The position numbers and the translations under genes are program-made. The notes beneath the pieces were generated by a model. The model worked only from the letters and a program-made list of their open reading frames with translations, did not search any database and had not been told where the DNA came from. From Blepharisma stoltei (lineage: Eukaryota > Ciliophora > Heterotrichea > Heterotrichida > Blepharismidae): a DNA stretch of 64,000 bases. Below, one piece after another: positions 32,202 through 42,992 of the stretch; the first letter of the stretch is position 1, and every line of letters begins with the position of its first letter. The stretch is from positions 186,001 through 250,000 of the forward strand of contig CAJZBQ010000063.1 in the NCBI GenBank assembly GCA_914767885.1, in the 5' to 3' direction.

Positions 32202-33079
32202 CTACTTAAAGGTAAAATAAGTGTCTTTTGAGAGCTTTGAGAGCCAGTTTCTGTATCTCAAACTTTCGTATTTTTCTAACTCCCCCAACAAAATCATTAG
32301 ATAAATCCTTATTTTTTGCCAAAAACCACCGCGTACAAAAATTTTTGGTCTATAAGTGTAATTAGTATAACGAAATCTCTTGCTAATTCTGTTTATTTTT
32401 TAAAAATTGCGTTTTAAAACATAAATTTTACAAATTAAATTAATATTTGCTTTCCAATTTTTGAGAAATGGGATTGTTTTAAATTTCAAACAAAAAAAAT
32501 TCTATAAAAAATTATATATGAATTTTTTAAAAAAAAAATTAAACCCCCTCCGTGAGCGAACGAAATATTTTTGTTCTCTCATGGAGGGGGGAGTAAGTTG
32601 TTTGCTATAGGAAATAGAGGAATCATACTTTTAACGTATGGGTTTCTTATTTTTTTCCAATTTATCTGTGGGCCTGGAGCTGCTATCTTTACAGCAGGCT
32701 GAGGAGAATAAATGTATGAAAGTTGATCCCTATTTCTTTCCTGGCAAATTTGTCTTAAAATGTCATTTTCGACTTTCAGGAAATTTTTTTCTTTATTTTT
32801 CAATTTGATAGCTCTGTCATCTAAAATTTTCTTTATTTTCATCAGTTTATTATCAGGAAATTCGCAATTGATTGAATCTCTTCTTCATAATGCTAAATCT
32901 TTTCGTAATCTTTCTCTCTCTGATTCTAATCTCTGCTTTATTCTATTGTCTTTTATTATCATTTCTTTCAAATTTGGAAGATCATTTTCTTCATCTAAAT
33001 CTTCAAACATTTGAATTTCTGCTAATACTTGACTATCCTCTATTTCAGGATCAGAATCGATAAAATCGATATCTTCCAT
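32202..33079 (-). CDS. Acidic/coiled-coil protein (186 aa), split by a MITE
   Basis: It starts MEDIDFIDSDPEIEDSQVLA and continues with a Lys/Glu/Arg-rich, probably coiled-coil region (residues 35-100). TGA in LALWRRD reads as Trp. The frame runs into MITE 32279-32595 at PIANN; removal gives PIANNLEKYESLRYRNWL and a stop at 32202-32204, with a joined length of 561 nt. No family recognised. Confidence 0.7.
32279..32595 (+). mobile_element. MITE family 1 copy, 317 bp
   Basis: TAA lies on both sides. Left end CTCCCCCAACAAAATC is eroded, right hairpin end is kept (CCTCCGTGAGCGAAC, then CTCTCATGGAGGGGGGAG). It interrupts the C-terminal coding part of the minus-strand gene. Confidence 0.85.
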
Positions 33080-33407
33080 TTAACTGCTATTCATTTTAAA
33101 CAAAATAATTATTTCTTTAATAACAGTTATGCTGAAAAAATGCTTAAAGATATCAAGAAGAAAATAATAAATATATATATGATAATTTTTGCAAATTAAA
33201 TTTAAAGATGCAAGCAATTAATAGAATTTTATACAGAAGTGAAGTTAATTGTGATTTATTATGGTAAATAAGAATTAAACAGGCTTTTAAATTAACACTT
33301 TAGATAAATAAGAAAATTAAAAGTGATAATGAGTATTATCGAAGGCTGATAAAGGAATCAGCAAAAAGAAGAGTATTTAAAAACAATTTGAGAATTAGAC
33401 CCAGCTA

Positions 33408-33488
33408 GACAGTATGGCCGAGTGGTTAAGGCGACAGACTTGAAATCTGTTGGGATCTCCCGCGCAGGTTCGAATCCTGCTACTGTCG
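33408..33488 (+). tRNA. tRNA-Ser (anticodon UGA)
   Basis: Acceptor stem GACAGTA/TACTGTC, A box TGGCCGAGTGG, anticodon stem ACAGA/TCTGT with loop CTTGAAA (anticodon TGA), long variable arm GGGATCTCCC as in class II tRNAs, and T arm GCAGGTTCGAATCCTGC. A T run at 33489 terminates transcription. It reads UCA codons. Confidence 0.95.
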
Positions 33489-33907
33489 TTTTTTGAATTT
33501 TAGGATAGTATCGAATAAATGTTTTTTGCAAAAAATTACTGCTTCCTAAATATATCTTGCTGAATATTTTATAAAATTAACAATAAAATCAAAGGCATTC
33601 GAAGACTATATCCTTCAATTATTATTCAGAAGAGCATTTTAAAAATCGTTTTAGTAAAAAAGTAATAGCTAAATATTTCTTTGAAATAACTTCTTAAAGT
33701 GTATTAACTCTTATATTTTTATCATTTATTCTTTTATATCTCCATACTTATAATTTCTTAACTATTATTAAAAATGCTTAGCCACTCTTCACTATTCTCA
33801 AGCCCACACAGCCTCCTAACCCTTCATTCCTAAATTAATATCTCTACCTAAAATCTCTTTCTATTCTTTATTTTTTCCGTTTTTACATTTATTAATAAAC
33901 TAATTCC

Positions 33908-36494
33908 ATGAGTACTTGCATACATTGCAATAAACCTGCAAAATTTGAGTGCCTATGCAACTCTCATCCTCAATGCTTCTGCGAGTCACATCTTCCAGAT
34001 CACATAATAAACAACGTGACTCTAGTTCATAAGTCACATGCAATACAAGGAGCTAATGAAGAAAACATTGAAACCTTTGTCTGCACTATCTGCGAAAAGA
34101 AGCCTGCAGAGATGATTTGTCTTTGCCAAGGTAGCAAGACCAAGCTCTGCCAGCCCTGCACATTAGTCCACTTTAAAAAACACCCCGAAAATTCACATCC
34201 TTTAGAGCCAATTCGTGCTGATGAATTTTTAAAAAGTGCAGCTGATTTAAATGAGTATTTAGGAAGAAAACAAATTATTGATTTCTATATGAATGAACTG
34301 AGGATTATGCTTATTTAGAGAAAATAAATACTTACTCCCCCCTCCGTGAGCGAACAAAACTTAGGAAAATCCCTATTTTTTGCCCAAAAACTCAACCTCC
34401 ATAATTGAGCAAAAAATGTTTTTAATATAGAAAAAATTTTTATATATAAGTGATAAATAGTATCATAAAATCTCGAGCTAATTTTGTTTAATTTTAAAAT
34501 AAATTGCGCTTTAAAAAATCAATTTGAAAAATTGATTAATATTTGCCTTCCAATTTTCGAGAAGTGGAAATTTTTTAAATTCCGAAAAAAAAAAATTTCT
34601 TTAAAATTTATATATAATTTTTTTTAAAAAAAAAATTAACCCCCTCCGCGAGCCAACAAAATTTTTTGTTCCCTCACTCTCACGGAGGGCGGGGGAGTTA
34701 GTAATTGCTTATAGAAATATAAAATATTTTTTTAATAAAAAAATTGATAGCTTTCTGAATGGTCATAATATTTCAAATCTAGAAAAGTTTTCAAACGATT
34801 TAGATTTGACAAGGACTCAGCTGGTCAATCATATTGACAAACTTTTCAATGAAGTTAAAGAAGAAGCAGTGACAGGAAAAGCTAAGTATGAAGGATGGAT
34901 CAACGAACTAGAAAACGCAAGATATAAAAAGGAATTAGACGAAACTCGATGGGCTGACTCTTTAATTAGAAGGTCAAATTTGAACAATATGGCAACGGTT
35001 GCCCAAGAGCTTAAAGTAAATTTATCTGATTTAGATATTGAGCCAGCCGTCAGATCTATTGCAAATATCGCGAAATTGAGTTTTGAAGAGCCTCATTATG
35101 ACCAGAAAATATGCTATTTTAAGGCTAGGTATAAAGAATTTACATGTGTAAATCTGAATAAGCTGGAAGTCTCAAAAGTGAATTTCCCAGCTACTTTTAA
35201 ACTGAAAGATGGTGGTAGTTGATGCGATATCGGCTTTGGGAAGATTTTCCACTGTGGAGGTTTAGATGAAAGCTCATTCAGCTCTTCTGCTTGTCTTATT
35301 GATACTGGCTCCCTCAATTTTTCAGAGCTCCCCAATATGCATTTCCAAAAAGCTCTTCCTGGCCTTTATTATTTTCAAAAGCGTGTTTTTGTATTCGGTG
35401 GATATTTTAATGGAGAAAGTTTAAAGTCTGGAGAAGTTTATGATTTTTCTAAAAATGAATGGAAATTAGACTAGATTAAGCTGTGTGTTTATAGTCCCCA
35501 CTTCCAAACCTACGCGTTCTGCAGCTGTCGTTGCGGGGTTGGCTCCATGAAGGCTTCTTGAGCCTGGGCCGAAACCCCCAGTTTCTCGGTAGTTCATTTT
35601 CCCTCCTTATCCGAGTCATACAGATTTTGCCGGGAACCACTATTTCCAACTCAAGGCCAGAATTACCCCACCTTGCTACAGCTTGGCCAGATCTACCCTT
35701 TTGGTAGGGACCCTTTTCGACTGGAGAGATTTGTAACATTTTAATCTCTTGTCGACCTTCCCTCTTTTCCGGATTATCTCCGAGAAAGAATTCAACCCCT
35801 TCTGGGATTCGGGGCGAAGCCACCAAGTAGCTTAGGCAGGTAGCTCACCCTGTCTCTTTCGGACACCGAGTCTAGGCCTCAGCGCTACTGGCAAAAAGAA
35901 TGCGAAAACCTGCTGCCCGGGTAGGCCACAAAATCAGGGAAATTTTGCTGGGCCTCTCGCCTCTAGGCTTATCCTTCCCTTGAGTAGCTCTCCGTACCCA
36001 AAAATCACGTCTAGTATATATAAGGTCACCCACCACAGGAGGACGGGCCGCTTGTCTCCAGCCATTTTATGTATATTAAAAATGAATGGAAAATCCTGCC
36101 AGACATGCCGACAGCCAGGAGTGCGTTTACAATAGCGAGGCTTGGGAAGTTTTTGTATATGTGTGGAGATTCACATAAAGTTGACGTTTTTGACACTGAA
36201 AGATTGTGCTTTGTGGATTGTGATATTGAGCTACCTGAGGCTGACTCTTATTCCACCCTAGTAGAAAATAATGATCACTTATTACTATTCCAGAATGAAA
36301 AGTGCTGGAAAATTGAAGTCAGCGCAAACACAGTTCAAGAACTTACAAGAATACCAAAAGGACAATGATGGAGTGTTTTCCCTCCTATATCATTTCAAGG
36401 GAATCTATTTTTTACGAGATATGACGATTTCTCGCTGTGGAGGTTTGATACTGAAAATTATGAGCTCAGCAAGCAGTTAAGGTTTTTAGAATAA
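33908..36494 (+). CDS. B-box-like + coiled-coil + Kelch protein, broken by a MITE, a retroposon and one small frameshift
   Basis: Two Cys/His clusters open the protein (CIHCNKPAKFECLC...CESH, and CTICEKKPAEMICLC...CQPC). A helical linker is followed by Kelch-type repeats (FHCGGLDESS, VFVFGGYFNGE, EVYDFSKNEWKILPDMPTAR). MITE 34335-34700 and a retroposon (35466-36077 plus its 15-bp duplication) interrupt it. With both removed, one frame error remains near 34314-34317, where dropping TTTA would give IMLRENKYLVIAYR. Possible roles are ubiquitin-ligase substrate binding or cytoskeletal scaffolding. It may be a pseudogene if the frame error is real. Confidence 0.7.
34335..34700 (+). mobile_element. 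MITE family 1 copy, 366 bp
   Basis: TTA lies on both sides. Tandem inner repeat near the left, hairpin near the right with a small internal insertion (CTCACTCTCACGGAGG). Inserted in the B-box/Kelch gene. Confidence 0.85.
35466..36077 (-). mobile_element. SINE-like retroposon (612 bp) in a Kelch exon
   Basis: A perfect 15-bp duplication AAAAATGAATGGAAA (35451-35465, 36078-36092) flanks it. Head at the right (reverse strand AAAATGGCTGGAGACAAG), tail TTAATCTAGTCTAA at the left. GC-rich interior with the shared core near 35560. Removing element plus one duplication (627 bp) restores the Kelch frame through SKNEWKILPDMP. Confidence 0.88.
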
Positions 36495-36734
36495 TTATAA
36501 TATGGAAATTTGTGCCGAAATTTGAGTTTTTTATAAATAATGTAATAATTAATTATTATGATTTAAATAAATTTTGATGGAATTATTAGAGTTTAGAATA
36601 TTTTCTATTATTTATTTGAGCACCCATCCGTTTTCTGTTTCTTTAGCTACCTTATTGAGTACGCTTATAATTTTTGTACTTGGCATTGAAGCATTAGCAT
36701 TAATCAATTATAGAGAAGTTTAGGCACTTAGGCC

Positions 36735-37030
36735 TCTAATCACCTACAATTATGCTTCACCGCTGGCTCGTCATCCGAAGAGGCTTTGATCTGCGTTGCT
36801 CTTTGTAGGCAAGGATTTGCTCAAGGAATCAGAAACTAGGTTGACTTCCAGAAAATTCGAAAAATCGGATTTTCTCGTCGTTATGGAAACTCGATGCCCA
36901 ATACGCAAAGCATGGTATTGTGCTATGGACTTGTCCAATGGTCTAGTTGACGTCCTAGGCAGTTCTGAGTTCCCCTTTCCAATTCCCACTTTTTTCAAGA
37001 CTAAAGCCATTTTTAACAAAATAAGGGATA
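36735..37030 (-). mobile_element. Probable SINE-like retroposon remnant
   Basis: GC-elevated tract between AT-rich flanks. The right side in reverse reads AAAAATGGCTTTAGTC, like other heads, and GGAAAGGGGAACTC resembles the same position in the 19650 and 51164 copies. No convincing target duplication. ORFs here are probably accidental. Confidence 0.45.
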
Positions 37031-37083
37031 ATCATCTGCACGACAAAATTGGCTAGATACACATTCTGACTCAGCTGCATAGC

Positions 37084-38369
37084 TAGGAGGATAAATTAAC
37101 TCCCACAAATTTTAACGCATGGTATTGAAGCACTATCAAAAATATCTCCTCATAGTGTTGATATAGAGAAGTGCATACTAACTACAAGACCTTCTTGATT
37201 AAGGACTGGCCCTCCTGAATACCCAAATCCTCCTTTACATGATGAAAGATAGCAAGGAATACGAGTAGATTCCAATTTCGTGAATTCTGTGTTAAGTATA
37301 TACCCAGGCTCAAAAACTTTGACATTATTCGCATAAACCCCATATAAACAGACTCTTTCCCCTATTCTCGGTGGTAATTTACTAACTCCCCCCCCCTCCG
37401 TGAGTGAACAAAACCATTAGAAAAATCCTTATTTTTTGCCCAAAAACCCACCCTTCGTGAGTGAACAAAATTTTTTTAATAGAAAAATTTTTTATGGAAA
37501 ACAAAATTTAATATATAAATGATAATTAATATAATGAAATATAGAGCTAATTCTGTTTAATTTTTAAACAAATTGCTTTTTAAAACATAAATTTTGCAAA
37601 TTGAATTAATATTTGCTTTCCAATTTTTGCGAATTAGGATTTTTTTAAATTTCGAAAAAAAAATTTTTTATAAAAATTTATATATAAATTTTTTTTAAAA
37701 AAAAAAATTAACCCCCCTCAGTGAGTGAACAAAATTTTTTTGTTCACTCACGGAGGGGGGGAGTAAGCCTCAAAAATGCATTATTTTCTAGTTTTTTCGC
37801 TTTGACGATCAGCAAATCAGCTTCTTTATCATATGAAACCACAGAAAATTCATATTCCTCGTCTCTATAAACCAATTTGCATTTCTTTAATTCTCTTTTG
37901 GCATCATCAATAAAGTGATGAACACTTAATCCGAGTCCATTTGGGCCTATAAAAAAACCTGAAGCCGCCGTATATTCATGCTTCAAATAAAATAAGCCTG
38001 GGTTTACAGTGCTATTAAGGCTTTTCCAGTCATCTAATACCCCACCTTGGTTAGTGAGCAGAACCATTAGAAAAATTCCTATTTTTGAGAATTTAACCTT
38101 TATTAAGCGAGCTTTAAATGATTTTTTAATACAAACTACATTTTAATATGAAATTAATAGTTAAAAAATGAAATATCAAGAAGATAGCAATACTTTAGAA
38201 AACTAGTGTTCAAGACCTTAATATATAAATTAATTTAGAAATTTCATTCAAAAATTTGCCTTCTTAATAAAAAATTAATCTGCTAATAATCAAGATATTT
38301 TTGCTCGCTAGCCAATGAGACAAGTAAGCAATACACATACGAGTTAAGCAAGGAAATCCATCTAATCAT
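37084..38369 (-). CDS. Trypsin/HtrA-fold serine protease-like protein (205 aa), split by two MITEs
   Basis: His in LGLSVHHF, Asp in SYDKEADLLIVK and Ser in GFGYSGGPVLN give a full catalytic triad in the usual order. Reading begins at ATG 38369 (MIRWISLLNSYVYCL), crosses a decayed MITE (38038-38324) into LDDWKSLNSTVNPG, then crosses MITE 37385-37765 to give FLRLSKLPPRIGERV, and stops at TAG 37084-37086. Joined length is 618 nt, a multiple of three. There is no PDZ domain, so it is a short single-domain form. Its start is 30 bp past the fibrillarin stop on the same strand. Confidence 0.75.
37385..37765 (+). mobile_element. MITE family 1 copy, 381 bp
   Basis: TAA lies on both sides. Well preserved: double CTCCGTGAGTGAAC at the left, hairpin at the right. 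Sits between the Asp and Ser parts of the protease gene. Confidence 0.9.
38038..38324 (+). mobile_element. Decayed MITE family 1 copy, 287 bp
   Basis: The left end keeps AACCATTAGAAAAATTCC in the position seen in good copies. The right end reads TTTTTGCTCGCTAGCCAATGAG, then ACAAG and TAA. The termini have lost their C/G runs. Removal between TA dinucleotides joins the protease N terminus in frame. Confidence 0.62.
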
Positions 38370-38399
38370 ATTAAATATCCATAAAACTTATGTGATTAG

Positions 38400-39236
38400 T
38401 TACTCAAATGGCTTGTATTCTCCAGCGACAACTGCATGATCCACTTCATAAGGCTCCAAAGTAAGCATTTCTTTTGGTGCAAATCCCATTTCCTTCAAAG
38501 TTTCAATTTCTCTTTCAAAAACAACGCTCGGCTCTACAGTAGAGTCAATGCAATTCGCCTTAATCGAAATCACAAAGTGTCCTCCATTTTTCACAAAATG
38601 CTGAGCATTATGGGCCAAAATTCTTGCCTGGTCTCTTTGTGCGACATCAGCAAAAATCACGTCGACCATTGGTACAAGCATTCTATATCTCATTGGGTGT
38701 CTGGCGTCGTCTACAATAGGGATGACATTTGTCCTTCTTTTGGCCATATTGACGAGATCTCTGCCTGATCTGTGAGAAAATTCGACAGCATAGACTGCTC
38801 CTTCAGGCCCGACAATGTCGGAAACATGGCTGACAGTTGTCCCTGATGCAGCGCCGAGATAGAGAACTTTTGCACCTGGCTGGATCCAGATCTGGTCGAT
38901 TCCTCCTAAAATTGCTGCAGCAATTTTAGACCTATAAGGATTCCAAACTCGGTATTCGATTTTGTCTTCGCCGACTTGGACTGGGATTCGCTTTTCTTGA
39001 TATACACTTTCCCCGGGGGCGAAACTTTTTGTGACTAAGGAGTCTTCGTTGCCTCTGGCGATGAAGATTCCTGGAAATCTGTGAGGCTCGATTAAGACTT
39101 TAGAGCCACCTTTCATGCCTCTTGGACCGCCACGGCCACCTCTTGGACCTCCTCTTCCGCCTCTTGGGCCACCTCTTGGTGGTCCACCACGGCCTCTTGG
39201 TGCTCCTCTGCCTCCTCCGAAGTCGCCTCTAACCAT
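38400..39236 (-). CDS. FBL: Fibrillarin, box C/D snoRNP 2'-O-methyltransferase (278 aa)
   Basis: An N-terminal Gly/Arg-rich (GAR) domain (residues 1-42) is followed by the fibrillarin fold: [27 protein letters not shown], the SAM-binding [17 protein letters not shown], and [16 protein letters not shown]. Length is normal. It acts in the nucleolus, methylating rRNA guided by box C/D snoRNAs. Single exon, no inserts. Confidence 0.97.
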   Translation of the reverse strand: MVRGDFGGGRGAPRGRGGPPRGGPRGGRGGPRGGRGGPRGMKGGSKVLIEPHRFPGIFIARGNEDSLVTKSFAPGESVYQEKRIPVQVGEDKIEYRVWNPYRSKIAAAILGGIDQIWIQPGAKVLYLGAASGTTVSHVSDIVGPEGAVYAVEFSHRSGRDLVNMAKRRTNVIPIVDDARHPMRYRMLVPMVDVIFADVAQRDQARILAHNAQHFVKNGGHFVISIKANCIDSTVEPSVVFEREIETLKEMGFAPKEMLTLEPYEVDHAVVAGEYKPFE

Positions 39237-39586
39237 GATTAATAGGAATTAAGGAATTTCATGGAAAAGCTGGCTTAAATATCAATGCAGGCATGATTTT
39301 CTAAAACGAGGAGGAAGGTTTAGAAATTTATAAGAGTGAGTTCGTTAAATATTCCAGATTACCTAAGAAAAATTGTGAGATGACTAGAAATCAGTTAGGT
39401 ATATTAAAATTATTTGTTATGGCATAAATTGATTTTGTTTGCTAATATTAATTGATGAGATAATGTGTAATTACAATAGCTTTTATTTGGTATAATCTTC
39501 TATTTAATTAGATATTCTTTTTTAAGATGTTACTGCTTTTATGGCTGGAATTAATAGTCATTTACTTTCTAATCTTCTCTCAACAT

Positions 39587-39948
39587 GTAACAAATAAAAT
39601 GGTGACTTTTCTGACCGTTCTTCTACCATAGGAGTTTTTGTGGGTCTACAAGGGACTGGGCCTGGAAATCGCGTCCAGGGTAGATTTTTTATCCCTGGTC
39701 GGAACACCACTGAAGGAAGAGATGCCTGCATCCTATCTCCAGTTAGATGGTGCTGACATCTAGCAGTTTTTTACGGGGAAGTATCTAGGTGCATCACTCC
39801 GAGAGATTTTGGTGATGTATACAGAAAAGGGCGTGAGTTCAGCCCGATGCTTAGGGCGGTAAGCCTGAAGTCAGTGAAGGTGGAAAGGGGCTGAAATAAA
39901 CCCTGGAACCATTCTAACTTTAATAACTTTAATCTAATCTAATCTAAT
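39587..39948 (+). mobile_element. SINE-like retroposon A of a tandem pair (362 bp)
   Basis: Flanked by CTCTCAACAT (39577-39586, 39949-39958). Starts near AAAATGGTGACTTTTC, ends with a (TAATC)4-type tail. GC-rich interior including GGAAAGGGGCTGAAATAA. Confidence 0.78.
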
Positions 39949-39958
39949 CTCTCAACAT

Positions 39959-40349
39959 ATTTAAAATGATGGCGAGTTGTATGAGGTCGTAGGTGACTAA
40001 TGAGAGCTGAGTAAGTGGATCCCATGTTTTAGAAGTCAAAAGGTTTTTTGGGGGTCAAAACACCATAAAGGTTTCCACAGGTGTAAAATTGAAGGCACAT
40101 TGCCAGCTCACACCTCTGGCGAAGCATATGCTGCCTAAAAAGTAGGCTGCTCCAGAAGGAGACTCTGATAAGCACCAAAAAGGGCTAAAAGTGTCCTTTG
40201 CCGTAGGGTTGGACAAAGAATGGTCGAATGGCGTCGACAGGAAAAGGGTGTTGAGCGACATCGGTGAATGAGGGCCACCCGAGCCTGAAGCGGCTGGAGA
40301 AGGAAAGGGGCTGAAATAATTCCAAAGGCCAGGCATAATTTTAATTAAT
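39959..40349 (+). mobile_element. SINE-like retroposon B of a tandem pair (391 bp)
   Basis: Preceded by CTCTCAACATATTTAA and followed by the diverged CTCTCATTATTTAA. Head AAAATGATGGCGAGTTG; the 3' end GGAAAGGGGCTGAAATAA matches element A; tail TTTTAATTAATC. It landed next to A using nearly the same target. Confidence 0.7.
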
Positions 40350-40423
40350 CTCTCATTATTTAAGAAAAATAATTGAAATATATATCTATAAGGCATATAT
40401 TAAGATGCTGGACCATTAATCTG

Positions 40424-40927
40424 CTAGAATTTAAATGGAAATGGCTCAAAATCAATTTCACTTTCAGTCTCTGGAGAGTTAACACTATAATAAATATCTC
40501 CAGACAAGGCTGCTTCTTCGTTTTGGCATAAAAGCTCTCCTCTGCTAACTTCTCCACAATTTTTTTTCATATTTTCTTCTTGGGGGTGCTTTTCATTCAT
40601 ATTTACATTTTCACTTTTTCTCTCGTCAGCCTTATCTGGCAAAGGAGAATTTTGGCCTTTTAGGGTTATTTCATGAGTTTTTTGTTCTTGGGTTTCAGGC
40701 TGGTTGGTTTTACTCCGTAAAATAAATTCTTGAATTAAATCAATTTTTTCTGATGACAGCTCGGGTTGGGTCAGCGTTCTCGCTTTATCTTTTCTGAGCC
40801 CTCTGTTTATCGTTTTTTTAACTGTTCGTTGAATTGGAGATTCAGTTTTAGTTCTTCGCACAGAGCGTGTGAAGTCGCTCTTAACTTTATTAAGGATATT
40901 TTCAGGCTTTTCCACAATTAGCTTCAT
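40424..40927 (-). CDS. Basic/acidic disordered protein, unknown (167 aa)
   Basis: The N-terminal third is basic (RRTKTESPIQRTVKKTINRGLRKDKAR), the rest rich in Glu/Gln/Asn, ending in an acidic stretch. No domain, no membrane segment. The clean frame and non-repetitive composition support coding. Confidence 0.6.
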   Translation of the reverse strand: MKLIVEKPENILNKVKSDFTRSVRRTKTESPIQRTVKKTINRGLRKDKARTLTQPELSSEKIDLIQEFILRSKTNQPETQEQKTHEITLKGQNSPLPDKADERKSENVNMNEKHPQEENMKKNCGEVSRGELLCQNEEAALSGDIYYSVNSPETESEIDFEPFPFKF

Positions 40928-41406
40928 TATTATTTATTAATTAACAGAAATTAAAATTTGAATTTATGTGGTTTTAACATTTATTATTTGGATAATTATG
41001 GGTTAATGGAGACAAATGGCTCGATTTTTGTAAATTATTATATTATCGGTATTGCCAATAGACTTCTAATTCGAATTTTAATTGTATTATTTTGAATAAA
41101 TTTTCAGGATAATTAGTTATTTTTGAATATCCATAATTTTTTTTAAATTAGCTGGAATAATCTCGTTTAAGCAGTAATATATTATTTTCAAACGCTCCAA
41201 ATCTGCCTTAAAAAGCAATAAAATTCAGAATTTTTTAATAATTTTGTATTTATTAATGAATTGTTAACATTTATCGTTTTTTTATTTTCTATAATTTAAA
41301 TCTAAGCCAGAAAATTCATTAAGAGTTAATCATTGGCTTAATGTCCATGCTAATTAAAAAGGCATTAATTCTAACCTAAATATTTAATAAGAATCATAGA
41401 ATAGAA
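40928..41406. promoter_or_regulatory. Divergent AT-rich intergenic region
   Basis: 479 bp between divergent genes, so both promoters should lie here. No box can be named. Confidence 0.4.
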
Positions 41407-42387
41407 ATGTCTCAAAGAATCTGCTATAAGCCTGGCTGTGGAGGAAAGGCAAAATTCAAGTGCTTTTGCACCACTCCTGAAACTTATATGTGTGAAAAGC
41501 ACATAGATGATAGAGACCCTCTCTATAGAAACCACGTTGGTCATGAGATGATCACCATTTACAGCAAGCCTGATTATGCTTCAAAAGAAGCTTTTCTTAA
41601 GTTTCTCAGCGGAGAAGTCCACAAACTCGACTCAGTTGAGAAAATTATCATCGAAAACACTTTGGTTGAAATCAAAGCGATCGAGGAAGGTCTTAAGGAA
41701 ATTTTGCATAGGATTAATGACTCCAAAAATACTCTTAACCATTTAGTTGAAGAGATAAACTCTCTTAGAGAGATTCCATACAACAGCTCAAAATCGCTTC
41801 ACAACTGGCTAAAACTTCCTGTACAAGAAGCAAATGCCTTGATAGAGAACCTTAAAAGGACGAAGGAGCTTCCCTCTTCTGATGGTTTATACCAAGAAAT
41901 GGTCCAATTTACTTTGGAATTTGCTTTAAAACCAATCGAATCTCCTTTAGAAGCCCTAGAACTTCTGAATGAAAGCAGCAGAAAAAATCAGGTTCAGTTC
42001 AAGCAGCAAATGAACACAATCCTAAACTTGAAAAATATAGTGAACCATTACAAAAATAACCTCAAACAAGACTTAAGCACCCCTATAAACAATGAAAGAT
42101 CCCCAAGTTCTCTTTCTACCTACAAGCAAGACTTCGAAGCTTTAGCCAAGCAAGATATTAACAACTATGACATCCCCAAGAGAAAAAGAAACAGTCAGCA
42201 GTATATGAACAATAATTTAGAAGTTGCTGATGCGATTCACCATGTAACAGTTGGAGGCCCCGAGCCTGACAGCTCAGACTCAGACCATCAGCATACAACT
42301 GAAGAAGAGTCCGTCAACACCACACACTCAGCCTACACTGCGGAGACTATTTCAGATTATTCTCCTCTTAACACCCAGTTCAGCTAA
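41407..42387 (+). CDS. B-box-like coiled-coil protein (326 aa)
   Basis: The N-terminal Cys/His cluster (CYKPGCGGKAKFKCFC, then MCEKHIDDRDPLYRNHVGH, residues 6-48) matches the pattern of three other proteins in this window. A long helical, probably coiled-coil region covers about 60-215. The C terminus is Ser/Thr/Glu-rich. TRIM-like in layout but without a RING. Function unknown. Single exon. Confidence 0.75.
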   Translation: MSQRICYKPGCGGKAKFKCFCTTPETYMCEKHIDDRDPLYRNHVGHEMITIYSKPDYASKEAFLKFLSGEVHKLDSVEKIIIENTLVEIKAIEEGLKEILHRINDSKNTLNHLVEEINSLREIPYNSSKSLHNWLKLPVQEANALIENLKRTKELPSSDGLYQEMVQFTLEFALKPIESPLEALELLNESSRKNQVQFKQQMNTILNLKNIVNHYKNNLKQDLSTPINNERSPSSLSTYKQDFEALAKQDINNYDIPKRKRNSQQYMNNNLEVADAIHHVTVGGPEPDSSDSDHQHTTEEESVNTTHSAYTAETISDYSPLNTQFS

Positions 42388-42743
42388 ATAATTCTGAGAC
42401 AGGACAAATACAATATAAATAATCCAATACCCTCACATTAATTTTTTATGCATTAGCGCAGTTAATTCCTAAATGGCCATATTTAATTAACTTTTGCACA
42501 ATATTAAAAATGCCAGCAGGGATAAGTCATAACACCTGACACAAACAGGTTGGACCTATAAACCGAGCTAAATCAGAGAATTCAAGCCTCTTGAGAGTCT
42601 TGGCTTGAAGAGAAGAGGTTGGTGTCGAGGCTGGCAATGACTAGAGAAGTTAATGTGGCTGGACCTCAAGGAAAACAAGACTTATAACACTGAGTGCAAG
42701 TGTAATTCTATTAACTTAAACTTTTGCAAAGTTTTTCATATTT
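42388..42743. other. Intergenic with GC-elevated patch
   Basis: About 42505-42690 is richer in GC than its flanks and lacks an ORF. It could be a worn retroposon, but neither tail nor target duplication is visible. Confidence 0.35.
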
Positions 42744-42992
42744 ATGCCTTGGTACTCTCGAATAGCATATTCAGATCAAAAAGAATGGACTTATAATGAT
42801 GTAGATGTGCAGCAGGTTGAATGCCAAAAGAGATATGATAATTGGCAGCAGTGCTTAAGAAAGAAAGGAGCGAGAGACCAGGGTTGCAAAAAAGAGTGTC
42901 TGGAAGACTATTACACTTGTATTGATAAATTGAATGCAATGAGGTCACATTTTGAAGTAAACTTGTCAAAGAAACTAAATAGGATTGCCTAA
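42744..42992 (+). CDS. CX9C-type small protein, probably mitochondrial intermembrane space (82 aa)
   Basis: A C-x9-C helix (CQKRYDNWQQC) is followed by CKKECLEDYYTC, a near-CX9C arrangement. Such CHCH-like proteins are imported and oxidised by MIA40 and serve respiratory-complex assembly or structure. Specific subunit not identified. Confidence 0.65.
   Translation: MPWYSRIAYSDQKEWTYNDVDVQQVECQKRYDNWQQCLRKKGARDQGCKKECLEDYYTCIDKLNAMRSHFEVNLSKKLNRIA

Noticed and set aside
36771-37056. Two opposite ORFs of about 85 codons
   Set aside because: They fall in a GC-elevated retroposon-like tract and show no conserved motif.
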